From Strigamia acuminata (lineage: Eukaryota; Arthropoda; Chilopoda; Geophilomorpha; Linotaeniidae), in assembly GCA_949358305.1 (NCBI GenBank), contig CASHSZ010000127.1:30001-94000 (forward strand): DNA of 64,000 nucleotides, written 5' to 3'. The notes under the pieces are model-generated. The model did not search any database. It worked only from the letters and a program-made list of their open reading frames with translations, and had not been told where the DNA came from. Shown piece by piece: positions 53,457 through 62,881 of the stretch; position 1 is the stretch's first letter; every line of letters begins with the position of its first letter. Position numbers and translations under genes: made by a program.

Positions 53457-56400
53457 TCACTCAAGTTCTAGGGCTCTCACATGCTTGACTGACCTTTTCA
53501 ACTCACGTCCATCGGGTAGCACAACTTTTATCACACGGATTTGACCATCCTCACCGGGAAAAATTTCTTTTATCCTAGCAAGGGGCCAAAAATAGGGATT
53601 TGTACCCATTTTCTCTAGCAACACGATTTGGTCTACTTTAGGGTTTTTGAAGAACTTATCACCTTTTGTTTCATAAAAATTCCTCAGTTGCATGAGGTAA
53701 CTCTTTTTCCAAATTTTCCAGAACTCCCAAATAAATTGGCGTCGTTTAATGTCTAGTTTTCGCAAATCTGATTTTTTAATTGCACTCAATTGTTTGTTTA
53801 TTACGTATTTTGGCATGCCTCCTGTTAGAAAGTTTTCAGGTGCCAAAATTCTACCACCATCAACACTGTCGGGGACATAACTTAAAGGTCGTGAATTTAG
53901 CACTGAACTAATTTCCAGAGCCAAAGTTTGGAGAGTTTCTAAGTCTACGGTGCTGCGCAACAATGTCTTTCGAAGTTTATCTTTAACAGAGCGGACTAAA
54001 CGCTCCCACGCTCCGCCCATCCATGGAGACAGCGGTGGGATGAATGTCCAGAGCACCCTTTTTTCAGATAGGAATGTTTTCACGTCATTATGACCGATGA
54101 GTTTCCCCCATGATTGTAATTCGAGGCTTCCGCGCTCAAACGTCTTACTGTTGTCAGAGAAAATCTTCCCGGGGTATCCGTGGCGTGCCCCAAATCTTCT
54201 CATTGCAAGCAAAAACTTTGGCACAGAAAGGTCCTCTGATACTTCTAAATGTATGGAACGGGTCACCATACACGTGAAAAGCAAGATGTAAACTTTTTTC
54301 TTTTCCTTCTTATTGCTGCCGACATAAATGGGACCCAAGTGGTCCACTCCTGTGTTTTGGAATGGCGCCGCTGGTGTCACACGTTCAGCAGGAAGGTCAC
54401 CCGTTGAAGGGTTATTCTTTGCCAACTTTGCACGTCGACAAATGGCACACTCACGAATCACAGTTTGTATAGTTCTTCGTCCTCTTATAATCCAAAATTG
54501 TTCGCGTAGGTGATACAAGGTTTCGCTTATGTCACCGTGAAGCAACTCCAGATGCACTTTTTTAATTAACAGCCTTGTTATCCAACTGTCATAATGCAAA
54601 ATAATTGGATAAACTTCATCAAATGTCAATAAAGATTTTTTCAAGCGGCTACGAAGTCGAAGTAATCCGTCCTCGTCAATGAAGAGCTCGAAATTGCGTA
54701 GGGTGGAATGTTTAGACAATTCTCTTTTGTTTTTCACATCATCAATCTCCTCAGAAAAATGTAGTTTCTGGGAAAATTGCAGGATCTTCAATTGGTTGTC
54801 CTCTAACTCGAGTGGCGAGAGAGGCTCACCGCGCAAAAGTTTGTTTTTCCATCGCAAAATGTATGAGAAAACTCTCAAAAGTTTGTTGTAATTCCGGAAA
54901 CGTTTGAAGAATTGTCCAATAAAACTTTCTTTAACTTGAATAGTCATCACTACAATTTTTCGTTCCTCTTCTGGAAGAATCTCTTGTATAATTTCTGTTT
55001 TTTCTAGTTTTGAGACATCAACTCCAAACCACCAAAGTTTATTTTGCATCAATGTTTTTGAGTTATGTGGTCGAGTCAATAAATCTGCTGGGTTAAATTC
55101 CGTTGGTACGTGAGACCATTGTTCAGGTTTGGTCGAAGAAATAATTTCTTGCACACGGTTTGAAACGTATGGCTTCCACACGTTTTTGTCACTGTTTATC
55201 CAGGCTAAAGTTATGGTGGAGTCAGAGTAGTAACGAATTTCAGTAACGGGGTAACCTGGAAGAAAGTTTTCTAACAGGTACTTTGTCATTCTCACTCCTA
55301 CCACTGCTGCAGTTAATTCAAGTCGAGGAAGAGTCACTTTTTTCGTCGGCGCAATACGACATTTACTCAACAATAAAGTTCTTTTGCCCTCCAGATTGAC
55401 GACAAAAATTGAACAGCCAAATGCCTTAGTGCTTGCGTCACAGAATACTTCTAAAGTGATATCTTGACCGGAATAAGTCTGTAGCCAACGTTGAACTTTC
55501 AATTCTTTCAATTTTTGTATGTCTTGACTCCACTCTTCGACTTCTTTTTTCTCTGAGTCAAGAATCTTTTCATCCCAGTTTTTTGTCCTAATCCAGATTG
55601 CTTGAACTAGCAGTTTCATTTGAAGCACAACAGGAGCAATGAGTCCCATTGGATCGAATATGGAAGCCATTAATGAAACAACTTCTCGCTTTGTATTCGG
55701 AATTTTTTCAATTGTCGGAATGTTAAACATCATGACATCTTCTGCCGTGTTCCACAATATTCCAAGCATTTTTATAATTCCTAAGTCCGAAAACTCCTCT
55801 CCTCGCATATGAAAACCTTCTTTTTTCAAATTGTTGAAGACGTCCTTGCTTGAGGTCGCCCACTTCACGAGGGGAAGCTTTCCGTCGTCTAATATCATTT
55901 TCAGTTTCTCGCAATGTGATGTTGTGTCCGCTGTAAAATCTCCTCCTGACGTCAAATCATCCATGAAGATTCCATCATCGAGTGCGTCGACTTCTTTTGC
56001 ATGAGTTTCTTCAAATTGTTTCGCTTGTTTCCTAATCATCGCACACAAGAGGAATGGAGAAGAAATGACGCCAAATGGCACGACAATCATTCTCAGAACC
56101 ATTAGATTATTCCACAAATTTTGCCATGAGTATGGCTCTTTGAAATAGTCACGAGCGACCCACAAAAAACGTAAAAAGTTTGTTTGAGTTGGGTTGATCA
56201 TAACCTGGAGAAACGCTTGCTTAATGTCTGCTATTATTGGAATACAATAGAGACGGAATCTCACAATAACGAGAATTAAGTCTGGGTTGAGGGAAGGTCC
56301 CGGAAATAGACAGTCATTGAGGGAACGCTTTCCTTTTTTCGCTGAAGAGGCGTTAAACACCACTCTAAATTTTGTCGTGTCGCGATCCTCCTTGATTACA

Positions 56401-58697
56401 GGGTGGTGAGGTATATTGTAGGTTCCTTTCTTCAGAAAACGCTCCTCTTTTGGGACTTCCTCCGCGTGATTTTCGTGAATATACTGCCACATGGACTCGT
56501 CGTAACGTTTTTTGTAATCCTCGTTGGCATCTATTCTTTTGAGCGTGTTGGCCAGTTGGTTCATGGCCAACTCCCAATTAGATTCCAAGTCGACTTCCTG
56601 TCCATTAAATGGCAGCATGACTTCATAACGTCCATCGTCTAGACGTTTCGTAGTTGATTCGAATCGATCGCGAATAAAGTCGGATTCTTTTTCTCCCGCA
56701 TTTATTCCGATTGCTTCCAAGTTCCACAGTTTGTCCAATTTTTCTTGGATGTTTAAGTCGCATGTGTTGCAACATGTTGTCAATTCTTCTTCATCTTCGA
56801 ATAAATTGGTGTTCCCCGCCGCTCCGGACAAGACCCAACCAAAAATTGTATTTATTAATCCAAGATCTGCGTTTACTTTTTTCTTGCCGTCCTTAACGAC
56901 CTTCCACCACACGTCGACTCCTAAAAGCACATCGATTTGAGAAGTCTTAGCTGGTAGGTCTTCAGCAAGTTCAAGGTTTAACTTCTTCACCTTGTCTATT
57001 ATTGATGAGTTAAGAATGCCCTGCACTCGTGGCAAATTTTCCACAGAAAGCATTGAAAGTTTCAAATCTTGAGTGTCATTTTTACTCTGCAGTGTGACAT
57101 TAAACACATCATAGTCCGTGGCTGCTGGAGACGAGTCGTTGAATCTCTGTGTGGTGGCAGAGACACTGCCGCATTTTTTCAGTTTCAGTCTTTCAACAAA
57201 TTCTTTTGTGATGAACGATCGATGGCTTCCCGGATCAATCATCCCTCGAATGCTGTGGGTTCCTCCTGATTTGGTTTTAAGATCCGCGGTGAAGATCATT
57301 AGTTGAAGAGTCGTCGAGATTGCGCATGAAACATGTGTTGTTACTTGTGGCTCCTTCGGCTTCTCCGCAGCGCTTGTTGAATTCTTCACCTCGGATTTTT
57401 TGCATATTGTGGAATGGTGTCGCCCACCACAATGTTTACAAGAAAATTTGACCTTGCAGTCTCCCACTCTATGTCCAGTTCTGAAACAGTTAAAACACAG
57501 TCTGTTTTTCTTTACTATTTCGATTTTCGCGTTGATTTCGAAATCCTTTTTACAAGAGCCGTTTAAATGTTCATCATCACAAAAAATGCACTTGTTTGTC
57601 TTGAAAAGCGTATTCTTGCTTTCAGATTTCGGTTCACTCTTCGTTTTTGCACTAGTAGACTGCTTGGCGTCTTGAGTAGTTGCGCACGTGGTCATTGAAC
57701 CTTTCACTTTCGGTTTCTCCACCTCAGATTTTTCATTCTTGTCTTTTTTCGATTTTTCCGAAACGTTTTCAGTTCGTTCGGCCATCGCAACTTCATTCAC
57801 AAAGAAATTGAGCAACGTAACAATGTTCTTATTTTGAATTCCGTGAACTTGGTAAAATCTTAATGCCATTGAAGTTGGAAACTTGCTAATTATGTCGGGC
57901 AATAAGAAAGCTCCGGAAGTTTGAATTGGAATCTTAAGTTGCTCGAGAAGTCTAATAGTCGCAGAAATCTTAGTCAAATTCGTTTTTATCGCTTTCGTTG
58001 GATATACACTCGTAACAGATTTTAATTCTCGAATTGATTTTATTAACGCAGTTTGTTGGGCATCCTCATCACCAAAATGTCTTTCTAGTTCTTCCCTGGC
58101 CAGGTCATATGATTCCTCGATCAAGGGAAAAGTTGAGATGAGAATTGCCGCTTCTCCAGTACACATAGTTTGTAAATACTGGAGTTTTTCAATGTTACTC
58201 AGGTCTGGATCCTTGTGTACGGAGGTCTCGAAGTTGCTTTTAAATGTTCTGTACTTCAAAATATCTCCGTCGAATTTTACGGAATCCAATTTGGGCAGCT
58301 TCGAATTTTTTCTAAACGTTGCTGTCGCGTTCAAGGTTGTGTTCTGATTTGAGCTTGTCGACGTATTTAATCTTCCTCCCAAAGTTGGAAGTGATCGCTT
58401 TGAGATTTCGTATCTCGTGCGAAGAAGATCCACTCTTGCTTGCATAGTCTCAAGCTTGTCAATGCATTCTAGATAATAGCCGTGGTCCGAATATTCCTGT
58501 AGATCATTCAGCGCACCGACTATTCTCGTTTCTTTTGGGTTCGCAGTTTGCACCAGCGCTTCCAGTTCTCCTGGATCTGCTGTCTTCTCCGATATAGACA
58601 ACAGATGATTCATTGCAGTGACTTGCGACTCCCAACGTTGTTGTAGCACTTCGATTTGATCCTCAGTTAGAAGATCTCTCATTGTAGGTTCCGCCAT
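53457..58697 (-). CDS. BEL/Pao Gag-Pol polyprotein, 1746 aa, intact
   Basis: Single-frame polyprotein for retrotransposon particle formation, reverse transcription and integration. Visible parts: coiled-coil-like N-terminus (about 10-100); Gag region of DUF1759 type around KLPKLDSVKFDGDILKYR (133-300); lysine-rich linker; three zinc knuckles at C370-C382, C401-C414 and C420-C432 (CX2CX3HX4C, CX2CX4HX4C, CX2CX3HX4C); aspartic protease with D488 in IDPGS; reverse transcriptase about 770-960 with D824 and the FMDD pair D913/D914; RNase H with D1087, E1127, D1159 and D1205; integrase H1382, H1387, C1417, C1420, then D1452, D1515 and E1565; C-terminal DUF5641-like region to the end. The start has a good context (A at -3, G at +4). 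No frameshift or stop separates gag from pol, as is common in BEL. All key catalytic residues are present, so I infer a potentially active enzyme set. Confidence 0.96.
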   Translation of the reverse strand: MAEPTMRDLLTEDQIEVLQQRWESQVTAMNHLLSISEKTADPGELEALVQTANPKETRIVGALNDLQEYSDHGYYLECIDKLETMQARVDLLRTRYEISKRSLPTLGGRLNTSTSSNQNTTLNATATFRKNSKLPKLDSVKFDGDILKYRTFKSNFETSVHKDPDLSNIEKLQYLQTMCTGEAAILISTFPLIEESYDLAREELERHFGDEDAQQTALIKSIRELKSVTSVYPTKAIKTNLTKISATIRLLEQLKIPIQTSGAFLLPDIISKFPTSMALRFYQVHGIQNKNIVTLLNFFVNEVAMAERTENVSEKSKKDKNEKSEVEKPKVKGSMTTCATTQDAKQSTSAKTKSEPKSESKNTLFKTNKCIFCDDEHLNGSCKKDFEINAKIEIVKKNRLCFNCFRTGHRVGDCKVKFSCKHCGGRHHSTICKKSEVKNSTSAAEKPKEPQVTTHVSCAISTTLQLMIFTADLKTKSGGTHSIRGMIDPGSHRSFITKEFVERLKLKKCGSVSATTQRFNDSSPAATDYDVFNVTLQSKNDTQDLKLSMLSVENLPRVQGILNSSIIDKVKKLNLELAEDLPAKTSQIDVLLGVDVWWKVVKDGKKKVNADLGLINTIFGWVLSGAAGNTNLFEDEEELTTCCNTCDLNIQEKLDKLWNLEAIGINAGEKESDFIRDRFESTTKRLDDGRYEVMLPFNGQEVDLESNWELAMNQLANTLKRIDANEDYKKRYDESMWQYIHENHAEEVPKEERFLKKGTYNIPHHPVIKEDRDTTKFRVVFNASSAKKGKRSLNDCLFPGPSLNPDLILVIVRFRLYCIPIIADIKQAFLQVMINPTQTNFLRFLWVARDYFKEPYSWQNLWNNLMVLRMIVVPFGVISSPFLLCAMIRKQAKQFEETHAKEVDALDDGIFMDDLTSGGDFTADTTSHCEKLKMILDDGKLPLVKWATSSKDVFNNLKKEGFHMRGEEFSDLGIIKMLGILWNTAEDVMMFNIPTIEKIPNTKREVVSLMASIFDPMGLIAPVVLQMKLLVQAIWIRTKNWDEKILDSEKKEVEEWSQDIQKLKELKVQRWLQTYSGQDITLEVFCDASTKAFGCSIFVVNLEGKRTLLLSKCRIAPTKKVTLPRLELTAAVVGVRMTKYLLENFLPGYPVTEIRYYSDSTITLAWINSDKNVWKPYVSNRVQEIISSTKPEQWSHVPTEFNPADLLTRPHNSKTLMQNKLWWFGVDVSKLEKTEIIQEILPEEERKIVVMTIQVKESFIGQFFKRFRNYNKLLRVFSYILRWKNKLLRGEPLSPLELEDNQLKILQFSQKLHFSEEIDDVKNKRELSKHSTLRNFELFIDEDGLLRLRSRLKKSLLTFDEVYPIILHYDSWITRLLIKKVHLELLHGDISETLYHLREQFWIIRGRRTIQTVIRECAICRRAKLAKNNPSTGDLPAERVTPAAPFQNTGVDHLGPIYVGSNKKEKKKVYILLFTCMVTRSIHLEVSEDLSVPKFLLAMRRFGARHGYPGKIFSDNSKTFERGSLELQSWGKLIGHNDVKTFLSEKRVLWTFIPPLSPWMGGAWERLVRSVKDKLRKTLLRSTVDLETLQTLALEISSVLNSRPLSYVPDSVDGGRILAPENFLTGGMPKYVINKQLSAIKKSDLRKLDIKRRQFIWEFWKIWKKSYLMQLRNFYETKGDKFFKNPKVDQIVLLEKMGTNPYFWPLARIKEIFPGEDGQIRVIKVVLPDGRELKRSVKHVRALELE

Positions 58698-58772
58698 TTT
58701 CTCTGTCCTCTCTCACAAAAAATTCGGCTGTGAAATTTGGAAAGAACAGATAAAAACGGGCATGACAATTCA

Positions 58773-58910
58773 ACTTTGTTTTAATTTTTAAGAGAATAAA
58801 CCTTTTTATTTTATCCCCCAAAAATATCTCAACATTCACGGTTTTTGTTTTAACTTTAAAGAGAATAAACTTTTTAATTTTATCCCCCAAAAAGCACTCA
58901 ATTTTCACGG
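58773..58910. repeat. 69-bp tandem duplication upstream of Gag-Pol
   Basis: Two diverged copies with period 69: GAGAATAAAC at 58792 and 58861, TTTTATCCCCCAAAAA in each, and CACGG at 58837 and 58906. The period is a multiple of three, and one sense frame stays open through both copies. Confidence 0.85.
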
Positions 58911-58932
58911 TCCTTGGTGACACGTGAGAATT

Positions 58933-59895
58933 TTAGAATATCAAATGTTTGGCCAATCGAGGATGACCAAAAATTTGAGCGGTTTTGTGTACGTAAATAA
59001 AACGTGACACAATTACCCTGCACAGTTTGAAAATAATTGACGGTTTGTTTTGCAACAAAGCACGCCAATAAACTCTTTCGAAAACAATTGACGGTTCGTT
59101 TTGCAACAAAACACGCCAATAACTCCTAACATTAAATTTAGATTCTACTGACAGCTCAATCAACTTGAAACTAGTCAGTTCTACTCGAAATAAATCTAAT
59201 CTCCCCCGCTTATGGCGGTTATAGTGGAGAACTAAGCATGCAATGAAAAAACACTTCAAAAGTTGTAAAATAGACACTTTATCGAAATTTTCCCGAAAAC
59301 CAACAAATGCAACTACCAAAATCCCATAAAGACACTTGATACTGTTCCCCTTAATAACCAAAATCTCCAAAATTTCAATTTCAAAAGGCAAAACACTAAA
59401 AAATGCAATTATTCCAGGGGCGAATCCGCTTTCCAACACGACGCGTTGTGTTATCCAGTGTTGTGACCTTGAACTCCAACTGCATGCACACTTTTGTTCG
59501 TTTTCGCCGCCAAAGCAGTCCCCGTCGTAACTTCTGTCACGTTGAACGTTGACTCTTGACATGGGTGACGAAACACGAACGAATTGTTTCTCCGTCGCAC
59601 CAAACACTTTTTCAAACGTATTGATGATGCACTGGAAAAACTCACGAATTGCAGACGGAATCCTGGTCACGGCTACCAAAAGCTTCGCATCTGTGTTGCA
59701 GGTCAACAAGACAGAAGGAAAGGAATGGCGATGCGTATCCAAATTCAAGACACTTGAGCTCGCCCAAGGTCGTATGGCGTGGCTAGTACGAAAATCGCAC
59801 TGGAGAGCAATAAATCCGCAACAAATGGCATTGTTGAACCGCTGGAACAATGTGGAGAACACCTGCACCAAGTATCCAATAGGTGGCGGAAACAT
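58933..59895 (-). CDS. Hypothetical 320-codon sense ORF in the Element 2 U5/leader
   Basis: ATG-initiated ORF on the element's sense strand, starting inside the 5' LTR 202 bp from its inner end, running through the primer site and leader and ending 235 bp before Gag-Pol. The product has no domain I recognise. It contains hydrophobic stretches, one followed by the basic HYNRHKRGR, and a 17-residue tandem repeat (YWRVLLQNEPSIVFERV, then a variant) from the 51-bp duplication. The start context is poor (C at -3, T at +4). The strand is T-rich and A-poor, which lowers stop frequency, so chance openness remains likely. A real leader protein would be unusual for BEL/Pao. Confidence 0.2.
   Translation of the reverse strand: MFPPPIGYLVQVFSTLFQRFNNAICCGFIALQCDFRTSHAIRPWASSSVLNLDTHRHSFPSVLLTCNTDAKLLVAVTRIPSAIREFFQCIINTFEKVFGATEKQFVRVSSPMSRVNVQRDRSYDGDCFGGENEQKCACSWSSRSQHWITQRVVLESGFAPGIIAFFSVLPFEIEILEILVIKGNSIKCLYGILVVAFVGFRENFDKVSILQLLKCFFIACLVLHYNRHKRGRLDLFRVELTSFKLIELSVESKFNVRSYWRVLLQNEPSIVFERVYWRALLQNKPSIIFKLCRVIVSRFIYVHKTAQIFGHPRLAKHLIF
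59031..59130. repeat. 51-bp tandem duplication in the Element 2 leader
   Basis: AATTGACGGTTTGTTTTGCA at 59035 recurs with small changes at 59086, each copy followed by ACAAA(G/A)CACGCCAATA. The period of 51 keeps reading frame in the 320-codon leader ORF; a second sense frame is also open across it. Confidence 0.88.
59660..59678 (-). promoter_or_regulatory. Element 2 primer-binding site (tRNA-His-like, 1-nt insertion)
   Basis: In element sense it reads TGGTAGCCGTGACCAGGAT, 15 nt inside the 5' LTR. It matches the tRNA-His complement TGGTGCCGTGACCAGGAT except for one extra A after TGGT. Either the primer pairs with a bulge or a different tRNA is used. The position and the 5' TGG are as expected for a primer site. 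Confidence 0.7.
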
Positions 59896-61255
59896 AAGTT
59901 GGCCTGAGAAATTTTAAACTACTCACTACACATTGAATGTGTTTGAAAATAAGCCTAAAACAAGAGCTAATAAAACACAACACATTTATTCAAAGGTTGG
60001 TTAATAACTGATGAAATTACAGCAATTAGATTGGTTCTTAGAGAACCGCACATGCGCAGTACCGAATATGGCACGCGCCAGGCCGATAGCGGCGAAATAC
60101 AGATACACAAAAGATTCCGTTACCATGGTAACGGAGGAAACAAGATCACGGCAAAGTTGGCATTTGCTTAAAAATGCACTAAAAATACATTGAAATACAT
60201 TGAAATGACCACAAGAATGCGGTGAACAAAAAAGCTAATCACAACAATGTCCAAAAACACGTTAAACAATGAGATATTAGCAATAAACCGATCTCGGAAA
60301 GAGAGGATTGACGATAGCCAATCACAGGCCAGGAAAATTACATAACGATCACATTTGAATTTCGATCGGTACAAAAGCACAAAATTATCGAAGAATACAT
60401 ACTGAATAATAACGCAATGTAATAGTAAATGCAAATTATGTGATATAAAATACAAAAATAACGGTTACATTGTGTAATCGTCGCTTGGGACAAACATGGC
60501 GACCGGCGAACATAACAAAGGTGTTGGATCAAACATGGCGTCCGGCGAACATAACATCGGCGGCAAAATCACACGTAAAATGAATGTAAAAACACTAAAT
60601 GTATATAATCAATAAAGTATCGATTAAATAACAAGAATAATTATCAATTCTCTTCACAAAACATCGGAATAAAATACACAGATTGAATAAATACGAATTT
60701 ATCGGCCAAACGAACATTCCCGGCTGCGCTTTTATGGCAGATGGAAACGAACGTTCAAACCAAACAAACGGAACTTCCAAAGCAGTTTTGATGCATCTAG
60801 ATAGAAAGAGCATGCTTGAATTAGTCTAAACGAATGCTTAATAAAATTCCAAGGGATTTGAAAAGTACTAAACAAAAGGTTAGAAGACGGAACCGTAACT
60901 TTACGGGAAACAGAAAAATGACGTCACTAGCATCGCAAATGTATACTAGGGAACGAAATATGCACCAAAACAGTTCGGAATCAACACAAACTCTCTTAAA
61001 ACAAGTGAATAAGTCAATAAATGCACGGAATAAGATATTTGAAATAAATACAAAGCATAAACACTACTAAATATTGAAAAGTATGAATAAAAATCAAGTC
61101 AAAACACTTTAATAAGCAATAAAAATCTGAAAAGTGAAAAAATACCAATTAGGCAAAGGAAATAAAAACACTTAAAGATTTTAATCAACTCAAAGTAAAT
61201 GGTAATAAATAATGACAATAAAATAGCACAACAATATCTACGCTGTCTTGCAACA
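59694..61255 (-). repeat. Element 2 LTR, right copy (5' LTR in element sense)
   Basis: 1562 bp, apparently identical to 51835-53396. In element sense it begins TGTTGCAAGACAGCG and would carry the promoter. It is followed on the right by the second GCAGT target copy. Confidence 0.96.
60599..60610 (-). promoter_or_regulatory. Possible TATA element of Element 2
   Basis: Element-sense GATTATATACAT in the 5' LTR, upstream of the AATAAA at 59985-59990, so R would lie between them (about 600 bp). The surrounding LTR is AT-rich and such motifs are frequent, so this is only a candidate. Confidence 0.2.
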
Positions 61256-62085
61256 GCAGTTGACTTAGCACAAACACCACAAGACCAATGTCTCTGAATG
61301 TTCAGAAATAGTGTTTAAACCTTAGTAGAAGGCTCCAATGTAAGTTTTAGAAACATCCAACCGATGATTTGGGCGAATAGACTTTTGATCTCATCACAGT
61401 TGACTTAGCACAAACACCACAAGACCAATGTCTCTGAATGTTCAGAAATAGTGTTTAAACCTTAGTAGAAGGCTCCAATGTAAGTTTTAGAAACATTCAA
61501 CCGATGATTTGGGAGAATAGACTTTTGATCTCATCACAGTTGACTTAGCACAAACACCACAAAACCAATGTCTCTGAATGTTCAGAAATAGTGTTTAAAC
61601 CTTAGTAGAAGGCTCCAATGTAAGTTTTAGAAACATCCAACCGATGATTTGGGCGAATAGACTTTTGATCTCATCACAGTTGACTTAGCACAAACACCAC
61701 AAGACCAATGTCTCTGAATGTTCAGAAATAGTGTTTAAACCTTAATAGAAGGCTCCAATGTAAGTTTTAGAAACATTCAACCGATGATTTGGGAGAATAG
61801 ACTTTTGATCTCATCACAGTTGACTTAGCACAAACACCACAAAACCAATGTCTCTGAATGTTCAGAAATAGTGTTTAAACCTTAGTAGAAGGCTCCAATG
61901 TAAGTTTTAGAAACATCCAACCAATGATTTGGGAGAATAGACTTTTGATCTCATCACAGTTGACTTAGCACAAACACCACAAGACCAATGTCTCTGAATG
62001 TTCAGAAATAGTGTTTAAACCTTAGTAGAAGGCTCCAATGTAAGTTTTAGAAACATCCAACCAATGATTTGGGAGAATAGACTTT
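61256..62085 (-). repeat. Satellite array, reverse orientation (right of Element 2)
   Basis: Roughly six A monomers continuing the same array after Element 2. The subtype order (CGCCC; CGGTTGA/GGTTTTG; CGCCC; CGGTTGA with CTATTAAGG; TTGGTTGG; TTGGTTGG) repeats that near 30600-31430. It ends inside a monomer at GAATAGACTTT, where Element 3 starts. Confidence 0.96.
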
Positions 62086-62857
62086 TGTTGCGAGCACGTG
62101 CAACATGGATTTTTGCTATCGCAATAGCGGATTTGCTTTAATTGATCAATTATTTAAGTTTGTATTTAGTTAATAGTGCAGCTTAAGTTTTGGCTAAATG
62201 TTAAATGAATTTCGTGTAGTTTGTGAAGTGGGAGCGGTGAATTACCTGATTTAAGCTGTCTTTTTTAAGGTAATCTTGTATCTTTTCTTTGATTCTTTGG
62301 AGTTTTACTGCTTGGATTCGTCCAAAGAGTCGCTGCTGTTAGTTCCTAGGTTAGTTCATTTATTTGAAACACTTTGTCTTAATTTATTACGGTTTTGTGC
62401 CTTTTGTAATGATTTTATACTCGAAACTGTGTATTTTCTTGTATACGCTTTATCATTTTGTCACTAGAGGGACAATTCGCCTCTTGCGAGCGATTGTTGC
62501 CACTCGTTGCTAAGAGCCGCTGCTCTAATTGTTGTAGGTTGCGCAGCAACTACTCTGACTTGTTATGTAGTTTTCTAGGGTTAAGATATGTAATTTTCTC
62601 CTCTCTTTTTCTGTGTATTTTGATAGATGTTAACTTTACAATAAATTCGGTTTGTTTATGTGTTATTTAACACATTAGTGGTGAGTTCTTCCAGACACTT
62701 GTTAGGCCACTTTGCAGGGATTTCAAGCAGGATTTCTCCTGCAATGCATCATCTTTTTTGGAGCTCATCACAAGTTTTAGTAAGTAGGTTTATTTGTTAT
62801 AACCATTTCCGATTGTCTTCTAGAGTGCCACACGGCCACAAAGCACTGCTAGAAACA
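62086..62857 (+). repeat. Element 3 5' LTR (inferred limits)
   Basis: From TGTTGCGAGCACGTGC to GCTAGAAACA, 772 bp, TG...CA ends, followed by four T and then the primer site. The 3' limit is set by the primer site and the CA rule, because the second LTR is not in the window. AATAAA at 62640-62645 supports an LTR with R/U5 in plus orientation. Confidence 0.65.
62640..62645 (+). terminator. Candidate polyadenylation signal in the Element 3 LTR
   Basis: AATAAA followed by TTCGGTTTGTTTATGTGTTA, a GT-rich downstream stretch, about 210 bp before the inferred LTR end. The arrangement matches the other two elements. Confidence 0.5.
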
Positions 62858-62861
62858 TTTT

Positions 62862-62881
62862 TGGTGCCGTGACCAGGATGC
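62862..62881 (+). promoter_or_regulatory. Element 3 primer-binding site (tRNA-His)
   Basis: TGGTGCCGTGACCAGGATGC. Its first 18 nt are the exact complement expected for a tRNA-His 3' end (TCACGGC acceptor, A73, CCA, T-stem CCTGG), 4 nt after the LTR. It is the cleanest primer site of the three elements. Confidence 0.8.

Larger units (their letters stand above)
58698..59659 (-). other. Element 2 leader between primer site and Gag-Pol
   Basis: About 1 kb, unusually long. It contains a 69-bp tandem duplication (58773-58910), a 51-bp tandem duplication (about 59031-59130) and most of a 320-codon sense ORF. The 69-bp duplication lies in a sense frame that is open from a GTG at 58923 and overlaps the Gag-Pol start; without an ATG I do not call it a gene. 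The leader may hold packaging or translation-control signals, which cannot be judged from sequence alone. Confidence 0.6.
51835..61255 (-). mobile_element. Element 2: full-length BEL/Pao LTR retrotransposon
   Basis: A 9421-bp element on the minus strand: 5' LTR 59694-61255, tRNA-like primer site 59660-59678, leader of about 1 kb, single Gag-Pol frame 58697-53457, 60-bp 3' untranslated stretch, 3' LTR 51835-53396. The LTRs are 1562 bp each, look identical and have TG...CA ends. A 5-bp target duplication (GCAGT) flanks it. The domain order protease, RT, RNase H, integrase with a C-terminal DUF5641-like region is that of BEL/Pao. An intact frame plus matching LTRs implies very recent insertion and possible current activity. 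No envelope-like frame follows pol. Confidence 0.96.

Noticed and set aside
53240-53464. Hydrophobic 74-codon ORF overlapping the end of Gag-Pol, considered as an envelope remnant
   Set aside because: It runs into the 3' LTR on a T-rich strand, has no signal peptide or glycoprotein pattern, and low-complexity Phe/Leu content is expected by composition.
58663-58923. 86-codon sense frame overlapping the Gag-Pol start
   Set aside because: It begins at GTG, not ATG. Its openness comes from the 69-bp duplication, so it is recorded only under the leader.
59549-59917. 122-codon plus-strand ORF in the Element 2 5' LTR and leader
   Set aside because: It is antisense to the element and part of it recurs in the other LTR. 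No domain or start context supports it.
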